From NCBI RefSeq assembly GCF_002891295.1, contig NZ_LGUI01000006.1, forward strand, positions 310,001-374,000: DNA of 64,000 nucleotides, given 5' to 3'. Position 1 is the first letter of the stretch, and each line of letters opens with the position of its first letter. Source of the DNA: Streptomyces eurocidicus (GTDB lineage: Bacteria; Actinomycetota; Actinomycetes; Streptomycetales; Streptomycetaceae). Below the pieces are notes generated by a model. That model did not search any database. It was not told where the DNA came from and saw nothing but the letters and a program-made list of their open reading frames with translations. The position numbers and the translations under genes were made by a program. Shown here one piece after another: positions 22,462 to 29,894 of this stretch.

Positions 22462-23511
22462 TCAGTTCTTGGCGGCCGTCAGCAACGGCACGATCTCGTC
22501 GATGGCGTAGGGGATGGAGAGCACGGTGTTGAAGGAGAACGCGGCGCCGACGTCGGGGCCCTCGTAGGGGACGAACAGATCCCGCTTCTCCTCGGAGACC
22601 TTCAGCTTCTTGTAGAACGGCTCGCCCTTGATGCGGTCGTTGGCCTGGGTGCTGGAGGTGACCCAGACGAGCCGGTCGGCGTCGAGCACGTCCAGCTTCT
22701 CGGCGCTCAGTTCGGCGACGTTCCAGCCGGGCTTGGCCAGCTTGTCGATCTCGGGCTTGAGCTTGAAGCCGAGCTCGGAGAAGAAGATCGCCTTGGGGTC
22801 ACCCTTGGTGAACGCGGAGTACTTGCCGGCCTCGAAGCTGTCGGCCACCGTGAGGGTCTGCTTCGCGAACTCGGGGTGCTTGTCGCGGACGGCCTTGAAG
22901 CGCGCGCCGATGTCCGCGATCTTCTTCTCGGCCTCGGCCTCCTTGCCCAGGGCCTTGCCGATCTGACGGGTCGACACCTGCCAGGGCGCCATGTAGTCGG
23001 CGTGGCCCTTCGGCTGGGCGACCACCGGGACGCCCATCTTCTTCAGCGTCTCGTACTGCTCCTTCTTCATGCCCGAGTACTGGGCGACGACCAGGTCCGG
23101 CTTAAGGCCGGCGATCTTCTCCATGTTGTACTCGTCACGTTCGCCCACGACCGTCGGCGGCTGCGATCCCCAGAGCTCCTTGGCCCACGGCCACTTGCCG
23201 TACGGCTTCTCCTTGAACCAGTCGACCGAGCCGACCGGCTTGACGCCGAGTGCCAGCACCGCGTCCTGGTCGGACAGTCCGAGGGTGACGACCCTCTTCG
23301 GCGCCTTCTTGATCTCCGTGCTGCCGTACTTGTGCTCGACGGTGACGGGGAAGGCGCCGCCGGAGGAGCCGCCCTTGGCGGCGGAGTCCTCCTCCTTCCC
23401 GGAGTCGCCACCGCCGCAGGCGGTCAGGGTCAGTGCGGCGGCGAGGGCCACGGCCACGGGGGGCAGTTTGCCGAGGAGCTTCTTCGGCAGGGGACGGGAA
23501 CCGTTGGACAC
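22462..23511 (-). CDS. Ferric-siderophore binding lipoprotein (ABC substrate-binding protein)
   Basis: A 349-residue periplasmic-binding-type receptor. The N-terminus has a basic stretch, a hydrophobic helix and the lipobox LTAC followed by a Gly/Ser-rich linker, so it is exported and anchored to the membrane by lipid. The body has the FepB/FhuD-class pattern: RVVTLGLSDQDAVLALGVKPVG near the start of the mature protein and a long central helix. It should deliver the ferric siderophore to the FecCD permeases at 1610-3753. I chose GTG at 23511, which has an AAAGGGA site, over a longer frame without signal-peptide sense. First gene of the NRPS operon, under the iron box at 23649. Confidence 0.93.
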   Translation of the reverse strand: MSNGSRPLPKKLLGKLPPVAVALAAALTLTACGGGDSGKEEDSAAKGGSSGGAFPVTVEHKYGSTEIKKAPKRVVTLGLSDQDAVLALGVKPVGSVDWFKEKPYGKWPWAKELWGSQPPTVVGERDEYNMEKIAGLKPDLVVAQYSGMKKEQYETLKKMGVPVVAQPKGHADYMAPWQVSTRQIGKALGKEAEAEKKIADIGARFKAVRDKHPEFAKQTLTVADSFEAGKYSAFTKGDPKAIFFSELGFKLKPEIDKLAKPGWNVAELSAEKLDVLDADRLVWVTSSTQANDRIKGEPFYKKLKVSEEKRDLFVPYEGPDVGAAFSFNTVLSIPYAIDEIVPLLTAAKN

Positions 23512-23648
23512 AGGGGTCCCTTTCACATTCAAGGGGCAGGGCCGGCGGACCGGTCGAGCGAGACCGCGGCCGGGCAGGGGGGCGCAGCGGACCGCACGGA
23601 TCCGCGGAAGGTCCCGGAAGGCGTGCGGTGACGTCGACACGAGAGAAC

Positions 23649-23667
23649 TTAGGCAAACCTAACCTAA
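23649..23667 (-). promoter_or_regulatory. Iron box for the receptor-NRPS operon
   Basis: The plus-strand bases TTAGGCAAACCTAACCTAA match the DmdR/IdeR consensus with about four differences. The box lies 140 bp before the receptor start. Confidence 0.85.
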
Positions 23668-23731
23668 GTCGAGAGCCCCTGTCGACGGGGGTGTGCGGTC
23701 ATCTCGAAGGGAGGTCCCCGTCGTTGCGAGG

Positions 23732-23750
23732 TTAGGCAAGGCTTGCTTTA
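23732..23750 (+). promoter_or_regulatory. Iron box for the formyltransferase operon
   Basis: TTAGGCAAGGCTTGCTTTA, a weaker match (about 13 of 19 positions) but correctly placed 40 bp before the formyltransferase start and back-to-back with the box at 23649. Confidence 0.7.
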
Positions 23751-23789
23751 CTTGCGAGCGATCAAGCCACCGCTCCAAGGAGGAACCCC

Positions 23790-24737
23790 ATGCGGGTCGT
23801 CATGTTCGGCTATCAGACCTGGGGGCATCGCACCCTTCAGGCGCTCCTCGACTCCGAGCACGAAGTGGCCCTGGTCGTGACGCACCCCAAGAGCGAGCAC
23901 GCGTACGAGAAGATCTGGAACGACTCCGTCGCCGACCTCGCCGAGGAACACGGCGTGCCCGTCCTGATCCGCAACCGCCCCGACGACGAGGAGCTGTTCG
24001 CCCGGCTGAAGGAAGCCGACCCGGACGTCATCGTCGCGACCAACTGGCGCACCTGGATCCCGGAGCGCATCTTCAACCTGCCGCGGCACGGCACGCTCAA
24101 CGTGCACGACTCGCTGCTGCCCGCCTACGCCGGCTTCTCCCCGCTGATCTGGGCGCTCATCAACGGCGAGAAGGAGGTGGGGGTCACCGCGCACATGATG
24201 GACGAGGTCCTCGACGCGGGCGACATCGTGCTCCAGCGCGCGGTCCCGGTGGGCCCGAGGGACACCACGACCGACCTGTTCCACAAGACGCTGGAGCTGT
24301 TCGGCCCCCTCACCGTCGACGGCCTGGACCTCATCGCCTCCGGCCGCACCGACTGGGTCAAGCAGGACCGCAGCAAGGCCAGTTTCTTCCACAAGCGCTC
24401 CACCGAGGACATCCGGATCGACTGGAACTGGCCCGCCGAGGTGCTGGACCGCCTGGTACGGGCCCAGTCGGCGCCGTACCCGAGCGCCTTCACCCACCAC
24501 CGCGGCAAGCGCCTGGAGATAGTGGCCGCGAGGGTGTCCGAGGGCCGCTACGGCGGTACGCCCGGCCGTGTCTTCTACCGGGAGGGCGACGCGGTGGTGA
24601 TCGTCGCGGGCGCCGACGCCCGGACCGGCCGCAACCACGGGCTGGCCGTCGAGCGGGTCCGCACCGAAGACGGCCAGGAGCTGTCCGCCGCCGACTACTT
24701 CACCACGATGGGCGGCTACCTCACCGACCGCCCCTGA
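23790..24737 (+). CDS. N5-hydroxyornithine formyltransferase (CchA-like)
   Basis: 315 residues of the methionyl-tRNA formyltransferase fold. The formyl-tetrahydrofolate site and catalytic residues are visible: N104 and H106 in NVHDSLLP (104-111) and D142 in LDAGD, matching the Asn-His-Asp set of Fmt. Family knowledge: CchA of coelichelin transfers formyl from 10-formyl-tetrahydrofolate to the N5-hydroxyl amine of ornithine. The C-terminal third corresponds to the Fmt C-terminal domain. GGAGG precedes the ATG and an iron box precedes the gene. With the monooxygenase it would provide two of the three hydroxamates of the product. A true housekeeping Fmt is unlikely because of position and regulation. 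Confidence 0.93.
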   Translation: MRVVMFGYQTWGHRTLQALLDSEHEVALVVTHPKSEHAYEKIWNDSVADLAEEHGVPVLIRNRPDDEELFARLKEADPDVIVATNWRTWIPERIFNLPRHGTLNVHDSLLPAYAGFSPLIWALINGEKEVGVTAHMMDEVLDAGDIVLQRAVPVGPRDTTTDLFHKTLELFGPLTVDGLDLIASGRTDWVKQDRSKASFFHKRSTEDIRIDWNWPAEVLDRLVRAQSAPYPSAFTHHRGKRLEIVAARVSEGRYGGTPGRVFYREGDAVVIVAGADARTGRNHGLAVERVRTEDGQELSAADYFTTMGGYLTDRP

Positions 24738-24749
24738 GCACGGGACACC

Positions 24750-24780
24750 GGCCCGCACTCCGCCACGGCGGGTGCGGGCC
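24750..24780. terminator. Hairpin after the formyltransferase gene
   Basis: Stem of nine plus five base pairs (24750-24758 with 24772-24780; 24760-24764 with 24767-24771) starting 13 bp after the stop. The next gene begins 60 bp later on the same strand, so this may attenuate rather than end transcription. Confidence 0.5.
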
Positions 24781-24840
24781 CGCCCGTTCCGCGCACCTCC
24801 CGGCGGCGGCCCGGTGCGCGGGAGAACGGAAAGGCCGCAC

Positions 24841-25062
24841 ATGAACACGCACGACGACGAGGTGCGGCGGTACGCGCACCTGTGGTCGGACTCCCCGCAC
24901 CGGTGGGTCATCTGGCACGCCGTCGACGGGACCATGGTGTTCGACACCGTCACCAACTGTCCGGAGTCCATCGACGACGGGCCCGCCCTGCGCGGGGTCC
25001 TGCGCAGGATGCGCGAGGCGGGCGCGCCCGAGACGAACGACTATCCGGGCGGCCCCTGCTGA
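24841..25062 (+). CDS. Small acidic protein of unknown function in siderophore operon
   Basis: 73 residues, beginning MNTHDDEVRRYAHLW and ending in PGGPC. It has no signal peptide or membrane segment. Aromatic residues are dense near the start (two Trp, then HRWVIWHAVDG) and two Cys are present, one at the very C-terminus. It is not an MbtH-like protein: the conserved N-x-E-x-Q-x-S-x-W-P core is absent. A purine-rich site (GGAGAACGGAAAGG) lies upstream. It sits between the formyltransferase and the NAGS-like gene on the same strand and is probably co-transcribed. I do not recognise the family. Confidence 0.7.
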   Translation: MNTHDDEVRRYAHLWSDSPHRWVIWHAVDGTMVFDTVTNCPESIDDGPALRGVLRRMREAGAPETNDYPGGPC

Positions 25063-25162
25063 GACGCGCTCTCCGACACCCCCACCCAGCCGGGTCGGGG
25101 CCCCGCCGCGCCGCCGGGCGTGAGCGGCGTGCCCTCGCGACCGGAACGAGGAAAGGACCACC

Positions 25163-25744
25163 GTGGCCGCGGCGCACTGCCGGACAGCCGGATCCCCCGC
25201 CGGCGAGCCGACCCTCGCACCCCCTTCCGTACGGATGGCGGACGCCACCGACGCGGCCGGGCTGTACGCGCTGTCGGAGCCGTTCATGCGCTCCGGCGCG
25301 CTGCTGTGGCGGACGCCCGAGTCGTACGCGAGGACGGCCCGGGAATTCCTCGTGGCCGAGGACGGCGACGGGGTCCTGGAGGGCTGTGTGGCCCTGCGCA
25401 CCTACCCGGGGGACGCGCGGACACCGGTCGGGATGCCGGCGGTGCTCCACAACTTCTGTGTACGCGCGGGCCGTCAGCGGCGCGGGGTGGGGTCGCGGCT
25501 GCTGGCCGCGCTGCTGCGGGAGGCCGCCGCGCGGTCGGTCGGCGAGGTGTTCGCGGCGACCACCGGTGGCGGCGAGGCGTTCGTCCGCAGCGGCTTCCGG
25601 GAGGCCGACGCCGGGCGGGCGCCCCGGGCCTGGGCGGTGTCCCTGGACCCCGGCCGTAACTCACGGGTCTTCGCCCGCGCCCTGACCGCGCCCTTCACCG
25701 CCGGCGCGGTGACCCGGCCGCGGGCGGGCGGCTACGGCGGCTGA
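25163..25744 (+). CDS. N-acetylglutamate synthase-like GNAT in siderophore cluster
   Basis: 193 residues, GTG start with AGGAAAGGA ahead. After a variable N-terminus of about 22 residues the order of motifs follows the short actinobacterial ArgA (Rv2747 type): VRMADATDAAGLYAL, a helix with LLWRTPESY, the strand FLVAEDGDGVLEG, then the acetyl-CoA site RQRRGVGSRLL and a terminal FVRSGF. Those enzymes acetylate the alpha-amine of glutamate, the first step to ornithine. Beside an ArgJ paralogue this suggests ornithine supply for the three ornithine residues of the siderophore. The alternative is alpha-N-acetylation of the first hydroxyornithine, which the predicted product also requires. The sequence cannot decide between them. 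Confidence 0.8.
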   Translation: MAAAHCRTAGSPAGEPTLAPPSVRMADATDAAGLYALSEPFMRSGALLWRTPESYARTAREFLVAEDGDGVLEGCVALRTYPGDARTPVGMPAVLHNFCVRAGRQRRGVGSRLLAALLREAAARSVGEVFAATTGGGEAFVRSGFREADAGRAPRAWAVSLDPGRNSRVFARALTAPFTAGAVTRPRAGGYGG

Positions 25745-25759
25745 CGGCCGACGCCTCGG

Positions 25760-25792
25760 AGCGCCCATCCGGTCCATGACCGGGTGGGCGCT
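25760..25792. terminator. Hairpin terminator after the GNAT gene
   Basis: A 14-bp stem with one G-T pair (25760-25773 with 25779-25792) 15 bp after the stop. Confidence 0.6.
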
Positions 25793-25865
25793 TCCGTGTT
25801 CCGTGCGGCGGGGGGGATCCGACGCGCCTGCCCCGGGCCGATTCGCGCTTGTTCCACCCACCACG

Positions 25866-25908
25866 GCGCCACAGCCCTCCCGGTGGAAGACCGGGAGGGC
25901 TGTGGCGC
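25866..25908. terminator. Bidirectional terminator between convergent genes
   Basis: An 18-bp perfect stem (25866-25883 with 25891-25908) with a seven-base loop, 30 bp past the stop of the monooxygenase gene. It separates the plus-strand biosynthetic operon from the convergent monooxygenase gene. Confidence 0.75.
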
Positions 25909-25938
25909 ACTGTGATGACCGGGATCGGCCGGTTGGGG

Positions 25939-27306
25939 TCAGCCGAGTGGTACGGCCGCCAATTCGGCGGCCATGACGTCCTGTTCGGTGCGGCGCAGGA
26001 GAAGCGAGTCGCGGATCTCGCCGGAACGTATGGCGAGGGTGGAGAGGAGGGTGGAGGTGATGCCGTGGGTGTGTTCGGTGGTGCCGCCCTGGATGTAGAT
26101 GCCGGCGTGGATGCGGTCGGTGGTCATGATCCGGTGGTCGCGGTCTACGCGGAGGCGGTCGTTGTCGTCGGTGAGGAATTCGGTGGCGAGGTCGCCGAAG
26201 AGTTCGCGGGGGTCGGTGGGCTGGTAGCCGGTGGCGAGTACTACGGCGTCGCAGTCGAGGGTGTAGGTCTCGTCGCCGGTCAGTGGGCGGATGACGGCGC
26301 GGGCGCCGCCGGGGATGTCTTCGACGGCGGTGAGGCGGGTGGTGTTGAGGATGCGCAGTCGTTGGTGGCCGTGGACTTTTTCCTGGTAGGTGGTGCGGTA
26401 GAGGTGTTCGATGAGGTCGCCGTCGACGACGGAGTAGTTGGTGTTGGCGTGGTAGGTGAGCAGGGTTCGTTTGAGGTCTTCGGGGGCGTCGTAGAAGTGG
26501 TCTACGGCGGTGGGGTCGAAGATGCGGTTGGCGAAGGGGCTGTCGTCGGCGGGGCTGTAGCCGTAGCGGGAGAAGACCGCGCAGACTTCGGAGTCGGGGA
26601 AGGTGCGGTGCAGGTATTCGGCGGTCTCCGCGGCGGACTGCCCGGCACCCACCACCACGAAGCGACGGTGCGGACGGACCGTCAATTCGGGTGCGCGGAA
26701 CAGCAGATCGCGGTTGTGCCAGACGCGGGAACCCAGGCTGACGCCGTCGGGGACGCGCGGGGTGAGCCCGGTGCCGAGCACGACGTTGCGGGCGCGCCGG
26801 ACGGTCTCGCCGGACGGCCCCTCCACGGCGCGGTGGACGACGTCCACGGCCTCCACGGTCCCGTCGTCGCCCGTCACCGGGCGCACGGCGGCGACGGTGC
26901 GCCCGTAGCCGACGGACCGGTCGAACCGTGCGGCGCACCACTCGAAGTAGTCGTGGAACTCGATCCGGGTGGGGTAGAAGGTCTTCTGGTTGATGAAGTC
27001 CGCGAGCCGGCCGCGCTCCTGAAGGTAGTGGAGGAAGGAGAACCGGCTGCCGGGGTCCCGCATGGTGACCAGGTCCTTGAGGAACGACACCTGCATGGTG
27101 GCACCTTCGAGCAGCATCCCCCGGTGCCAGCCGAAGCGCTCCTGGCGCTCCACGAACGCGGCGCGCAGCGGGCTGCCGGGGTGCTCGCGGTTGTGGCCGT
27201 CGATCGCGATGGCGAGGGCCAGATTGGCGGGGCCGAAGCCTATGCCGACCAGATCGTCGATGGGGCCGCCGCCCGTGAGTGCGGTGTCCCCGCGCCGTGC
27301 CGACAT
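25939..27306 (-). CDS. L-ornithine N5-monooxygenase (CchB/PvdA family)
   Basis: 455 residues, flavin N-hydroxylating monooxygenase. The FAD-binding site is DLVGIGFGPANLALA near residues 17-31, the NADPH site is VVVGAGQSAAETAEY near residue 220, and the C-terminal LATGYQP typical of the family lies near 358. The family converts L-ornithine to N5-hydroxyornithine with NADPH and O2, the committed step of hydroxamate siderophores. I chose the ATG at 27306, which has AAAGGACGAGC ahead. The middle part shows somewhat lower G/C in third positions (around 26000-26600) than its neighbours. An iron box at 27372-27390 lies 65 bp upstream. Confidence 0.95.
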   Translation of the reverse strand: MSARRGDTALTGGGPIDDLVGIGFGPANLALAIAIDGHNREHPGSPLRAAFVERQERFGWHRGMLLEGATMQVSFLKDLVTMRDPGSRFSFLHYLQERGRLADFINQKTFYPTRIEFHDYFEWCAARFDRSVGYGRTVAAVRPVTGDDGTVEAVDVVHRAVEGPSGETVRRARNVVLGTGLTPRVPDGVSLGSRVWHNRDLLFRAPELTVRPHRRFVVVGAGQSAAETAEYLHRTFPDSEVCAVFSRYGYSPADDSPFANRIFDPTAVDHFYDAPEDLKRTLLTYHANTNYSVVDGDLIEHLYRTTYQEKVHGHQRLRILNTTRLTAVEDIPGGARAVIRPLTGDETYTLDCDAVVLATGYQPTDPRELFGDLATEFLTDDNDRLRVDRDHRIMTTDRIHAGIYIQGGTTEHTHGITSTLLSTLAIRSGEIRDSLLLRRTEQDVMAAELAAVPLG

Positions 27307-27371
27307 GCTCGTCCTTTCGCTGTGCCACCCGGCCCCACAGAGCTTCGCTGGGCAGCGCAAGAAGTTGATGT

Positions 27372-27390
27372 TTAGGTAAGCCTAACCTAA
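27372..27390 (-). promoter_or_regulatory. Iron box for the ornithine monooxygenase gene
   Basis: TTAGGTAAGCCTAACCTAA on the plus strand, two mismatches from the DmdR/IdeR consensus. Confidence 0.9.
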
Positions 27391-27429
27391 CTTTCCGATC
27401 GGCTGATGTGTCAAGTCCCCGGTGTGGAA

Positions 27430-27457
27430 GCCTTCGTGCCGGGTCCGGCACGAAGGC
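27430..27457. terminator. Hairpin terminator after argJ
   Basis: A 13-bp perfect stem (27430-27442 with 27445-27457) and two-base centre, between the stop of argJ and the iron box of the monooxygenase gene. Confidence 0.65.
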
Positions 27458-27523
27458 ATGCCGGACCGGCCCGGGACGGAAGCCCCGGGCCGAGGCGTCG
27501 GCAAGAGCCGGCGGCCCCCGCTG

Positions 27524-28675
27524 TCAGGAGCTGTACGCGCTGTTCTCGTGCACGTACTCGGCGGTCAGGTCGTTGGCCCAGATCACGGCCGCCTCCTGAC
27601 CCGCCGCCAGATCGGCGGTGACGCACACCTCCCGGCCCCGCATGTCGACGAGTTCGCGGTCGTCGCCGATGGAGCCGTCGCGGCAGACCCAGACGTCGTT
27701 GATGGCCACGTTGAGCCGGTCCGGGTCGAAGACCGCGGAGGTCGTGCCGATCGCGGACAGCACCCGCCCCCAGTTCGGGTCCTCACCATGGATCGCGCAC
27801 TTCAGCAGATTGTTCCGCGCCAAAGAACGCCCCACCTCCACCGCGTCGTCCTCGGTCGCGGCGTTGACCACCTCGATACGGATGTCCTTGGAGGCACCCT
27901 CCGCGTCCCCGATCAACTGCCGTGCCAGATCGTCACAGACCACCCGCACCGCCTCCGCGAACCCACCCCCGTCCGGCACGACCCCCGAGGCGCCGGAGGC
28001 CAGCAGGAGCACGGTGTCGTTGGTGGACATACAGCCGTCGGAGTCGATCCTGTCGAACGTCGTACGCGCCGAAGCCCGCAACGCCGCGTCGAGGTCGGGG
28101 GCGTCGAGGTCGGCGTCGGTGGTCAGGACCACCAGCATCGTCGCCAGGCCGGGGGCGAGCATGCCCGCGCCCTTCGCCATCCCGCCCACCGTCCACCCCT
28201 CACCCTCGTACACGGCGGTCTTGTGGACGGTGTCGGTGGTCTTGATGGCGACGGCGGCCTCCTCGCCGCCGTGCGGGGACAGTCCGGCCGCGGCCTTCTC
28301 GATCCCCGGCAGGAGCCGGTCCATCGGCAGGTACACACCGATCAGCCCGGTGGAGGCCACCGCGACCTCCCCCGCGCTGTGCCCGAGGACCTCGGCGGCC
28401 TTCTCGGCGGTGGCGTGGGTGTCCTGGAAACCGCGCGGCCCGGTACAGGCGTTGGCCCCGCCCGAGTTGAGGACGACCGCGGAGACCGCCCCGCCCTTGA
28501 CCACCTGCTCCGACCACAGGACGGGGGCAGCCTTGACCCGATTGGCGGTGAAGACACCGGCCGCGGACCGCCGCGGCCCCTCGTTCACCACCAGAGCGAG
28601 ATCGGGGTTGCCGCTCTCCTTGATCCCGGCGGCGATGCCCGCCGCCGTGAAACCCTTCGCTGCCGTGACGCTCAT
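27524..28675 (-). CDS. argJ: Bifunctional glutamate/ornithine acetyltransferase ArgJ
   Basis: 383 residues with the whole ArgJ pattern: VFTANRVKAAPV, GGANACTG, KGAGMLAPGLATML with the autocleavage site before Thr179, and the C-terminal HGEDPNWGR and AYSS end. The precursor cuts itself into two chains; Thr179 becomes the nucleophile that moves acetyl from N-acetylornithine to glutamate, releasing ornithine. There is no argC, argB or argD beside it, so this is a stand-alone copy, not the arginine operon. An iron box with one mismatch lies 48 bp upstream, tying it to siderophore production. The start at 28675 fits the family N-terminus (MSVTAAKGF) and has GGGAG eight bases ahead. Confidence 0.95.
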   Translation of the reverse strand: MSVTAAKGFTAAGIAAGIKESGNPDLALVVNEGPRRSAAGVFTANRVKAAPVLWSEQVVKGGAVSAVVLNSGGANACTGPRGFQDTHATAEKAAEVLGHSAGEVAVASTGLIGVYLPMDRLLPGIEKAAAGLSPHGGEEAAVAIKTTDTVHKTAVYEGEGWTVGGMAKGAGMLAPGLATMLVVLTTDADLDAPDLDAALRASARTTFDRIDSDGCMSTNDTVLLLASGASGVVPDGGGFAEAVRVVCDDLARQLIGDAEGASKDIRIEVVNAATEDDAVEVGRSLARNNLLKCAIHGEDPNWGRVLSAIGTTSAVFDPDRLNVAINDVWVCRDGSIGDDRELVDMRGREVCVTADLAAGQEAAVIWANDLTAEYVHENSAYSS

Positions 28676-28722
28676 GGAGCCGCTCCCGAGATGTCGCTGT
28701 CCCACCACCCCCCAACGAGGGC

Positions 28723-28741
28723 TTAGCTTAGGCTAACCTAA
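28723..28741 (-). promoter_or_regulatory. Iron box for argJ, overlapping the Rieske gene stop
   Basis: TTAGCTTAGGCTAACCTAA, one mismatch from the consensus and the best box in the window. Its right end covers the stop codon of the upstream Rieske gene (28738-28740). Confidence 0.92.
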
Positions 28742-29793
28742 CTTTTAATGGTGATCACATCGTGTCCCATGGGGTCCGGCCCGGTCGCGTAGAACTGCCG
28801 CGCCCAGTTCCGGTAGGCGCCGATGGGGCCGTCGCCGCTGTTGAGCCTGGGATGCGGCACATACGCCTTGTGGTGGAAGACGACCAGGTCGGCCCGGGTG
28901 TCGTACCGTGTCCAGCGGTTCATCCCGGAGCTCCCGGCGCGCTCGGCGGCACGGCGGACCGGCGCCGGGAGGCGCGGTGCGGGATCCATGACCAGGTTCG
29001 CCGCGAGCAGGTACCGGATGCGGCCGGGCGCGACGGGCGTGGGCAGCATCCACTGGGCCGCGCGGATCCGGTAGCGGGGCACCTCGATGAGGATCAGCGC
29101 GGCGCCGAGCCCGAGCAGCCGGAAGTCGACCTCCTGAACCGAGGGGAGCAAGGAGGAGAAGAGCGGCAGGGTGCGGCGGACCGTGAACGTCATGGTGTAG
29201 AACGGCCCGTCGTCCTTGGGCGCCGACACCACGTCGAGGTGCTCCACGCCGTGGAGCTCCTTGACGTGCCCGTAGTCGACGAAGTTCTCCATCACGTCCT
29301 GCGGGTGCCCGGCCAGCTCCACCGCGCAGGAGGCGCGCGGGCGGGCCAGGGCGGGCAGCTCCGGCAGCTCCCAGCCGGGCGGGGCGCCGTCGGCGTGGTG
29401 CCACACCCAGACGATGCCGTACGCCTCCTTCGCCGGCAGCACGTCCAGGGACGCCTTCGGCGGCGCCCCGTAGGGCGTGCGGGCGCAGGTGCCGTCCACC
29501 GCGAAGGCGAACCGGTGGAAGGGGCACACCAGGAGTTCGCCGTCGACGCCGCCCCCGGCGCCCAGGTGGGCGCCGAGGTGCGGGCAGTACGGCCGGGTGG
29601 CCCGCAGGGCGCCGGAACGGGTGCGGTAGACGACGACGTCCGCCCCCATGAAGGGCAGGGTGCGGACGGCGCCCGGCGCCCATTCCCGCGAGAGCCCCAC
29701 GCAGAACCAGCCCGTGGGGTACGGAAGGGCCGCCGGGAACGCCTCGTCCGCCGGGCGGGCACGGTGCAGGGGTTTGTACGCGCGCACTCGCAT
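28738..29793 (-). CDS. Rieske non-heme iron oxygenase, KshA-like
   Basis: 351 residues. The Rieske [2Fe-2S] ligands are C70 and H72 (CPHLGAH) and C90 and H93 (CPFHRF). The mononuclear iron site follows the family pattern with N170, D173, H176 and H181 in ENFVDYGHVKELH. The overall length and spacing resemble the oxygenase component of 3-ketosteroid 9-alpha-hydroxylase and related terpenoid or cholesterol-7-desaturase oxygenases. A reductase partner is not encoded nearby. It follows the terpene synthase gene by 101 bp, so oxidation of the terpene product is the likely job. The ATG at 29793 has GGAGAG ahead; a TTG 12 bases upstream is possible but less likely. Confidence 0.88.
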   Translation of the reverse strand: MRVRAYKPLHRARPADEAFPAALPYPTGWFCVGLSREWAPGAVRTLPFMGADVVVYRTRSGALRATRPYCPHLGAHLGAGGGVDGELLVCPFHRFAFAVDGTCARTPYGAPPKASLDVLPAKEAYGIVWVWHHADGAPPGWELPELPALARPRASCAVELAGHPQDVMENFVDYGHVKELHGVEHLDVVSAPKDDGPFYTMTFTVRRTLPLFSSLLPSVQEVDFRLLGLGAALILIEVPRYRIRAAQWMLPTPVAPGRIRYLLAANLVMDPAPRLPAPVRRAAERAGSSGMNRWTRYDTRADLVVFHHKAYVPHPRLNSGDGPIGAYRNWARQFYATGPDPMGHDVITIKS

Positions 29794-29894
29794 GTCACTC
29801 TCCAACTCGGGAAGGCCGGACGGGAGGCGCCGCTCCGCTCCACGCGGGGAGGCCGTCGTTCCCTGTGCTGTGCGTCCTCACGCGCCGCACGCGC

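Noticed and set aside
24841..25062. MbtH-like NRPS partner
   Set aside because: Size and place fit, but the conserved MbtH core (N-x-E-x-Q-x-S-x-W-P and following Trp residues) is absent.
25849..27375. A 508-codon plus-strand frame opposite the ornithine monooxygenase
   Set aside because: The minus strand encodes a complete flavin monooxygenase with FAD and NADPH motifs; the plus frame has no recognisable content.
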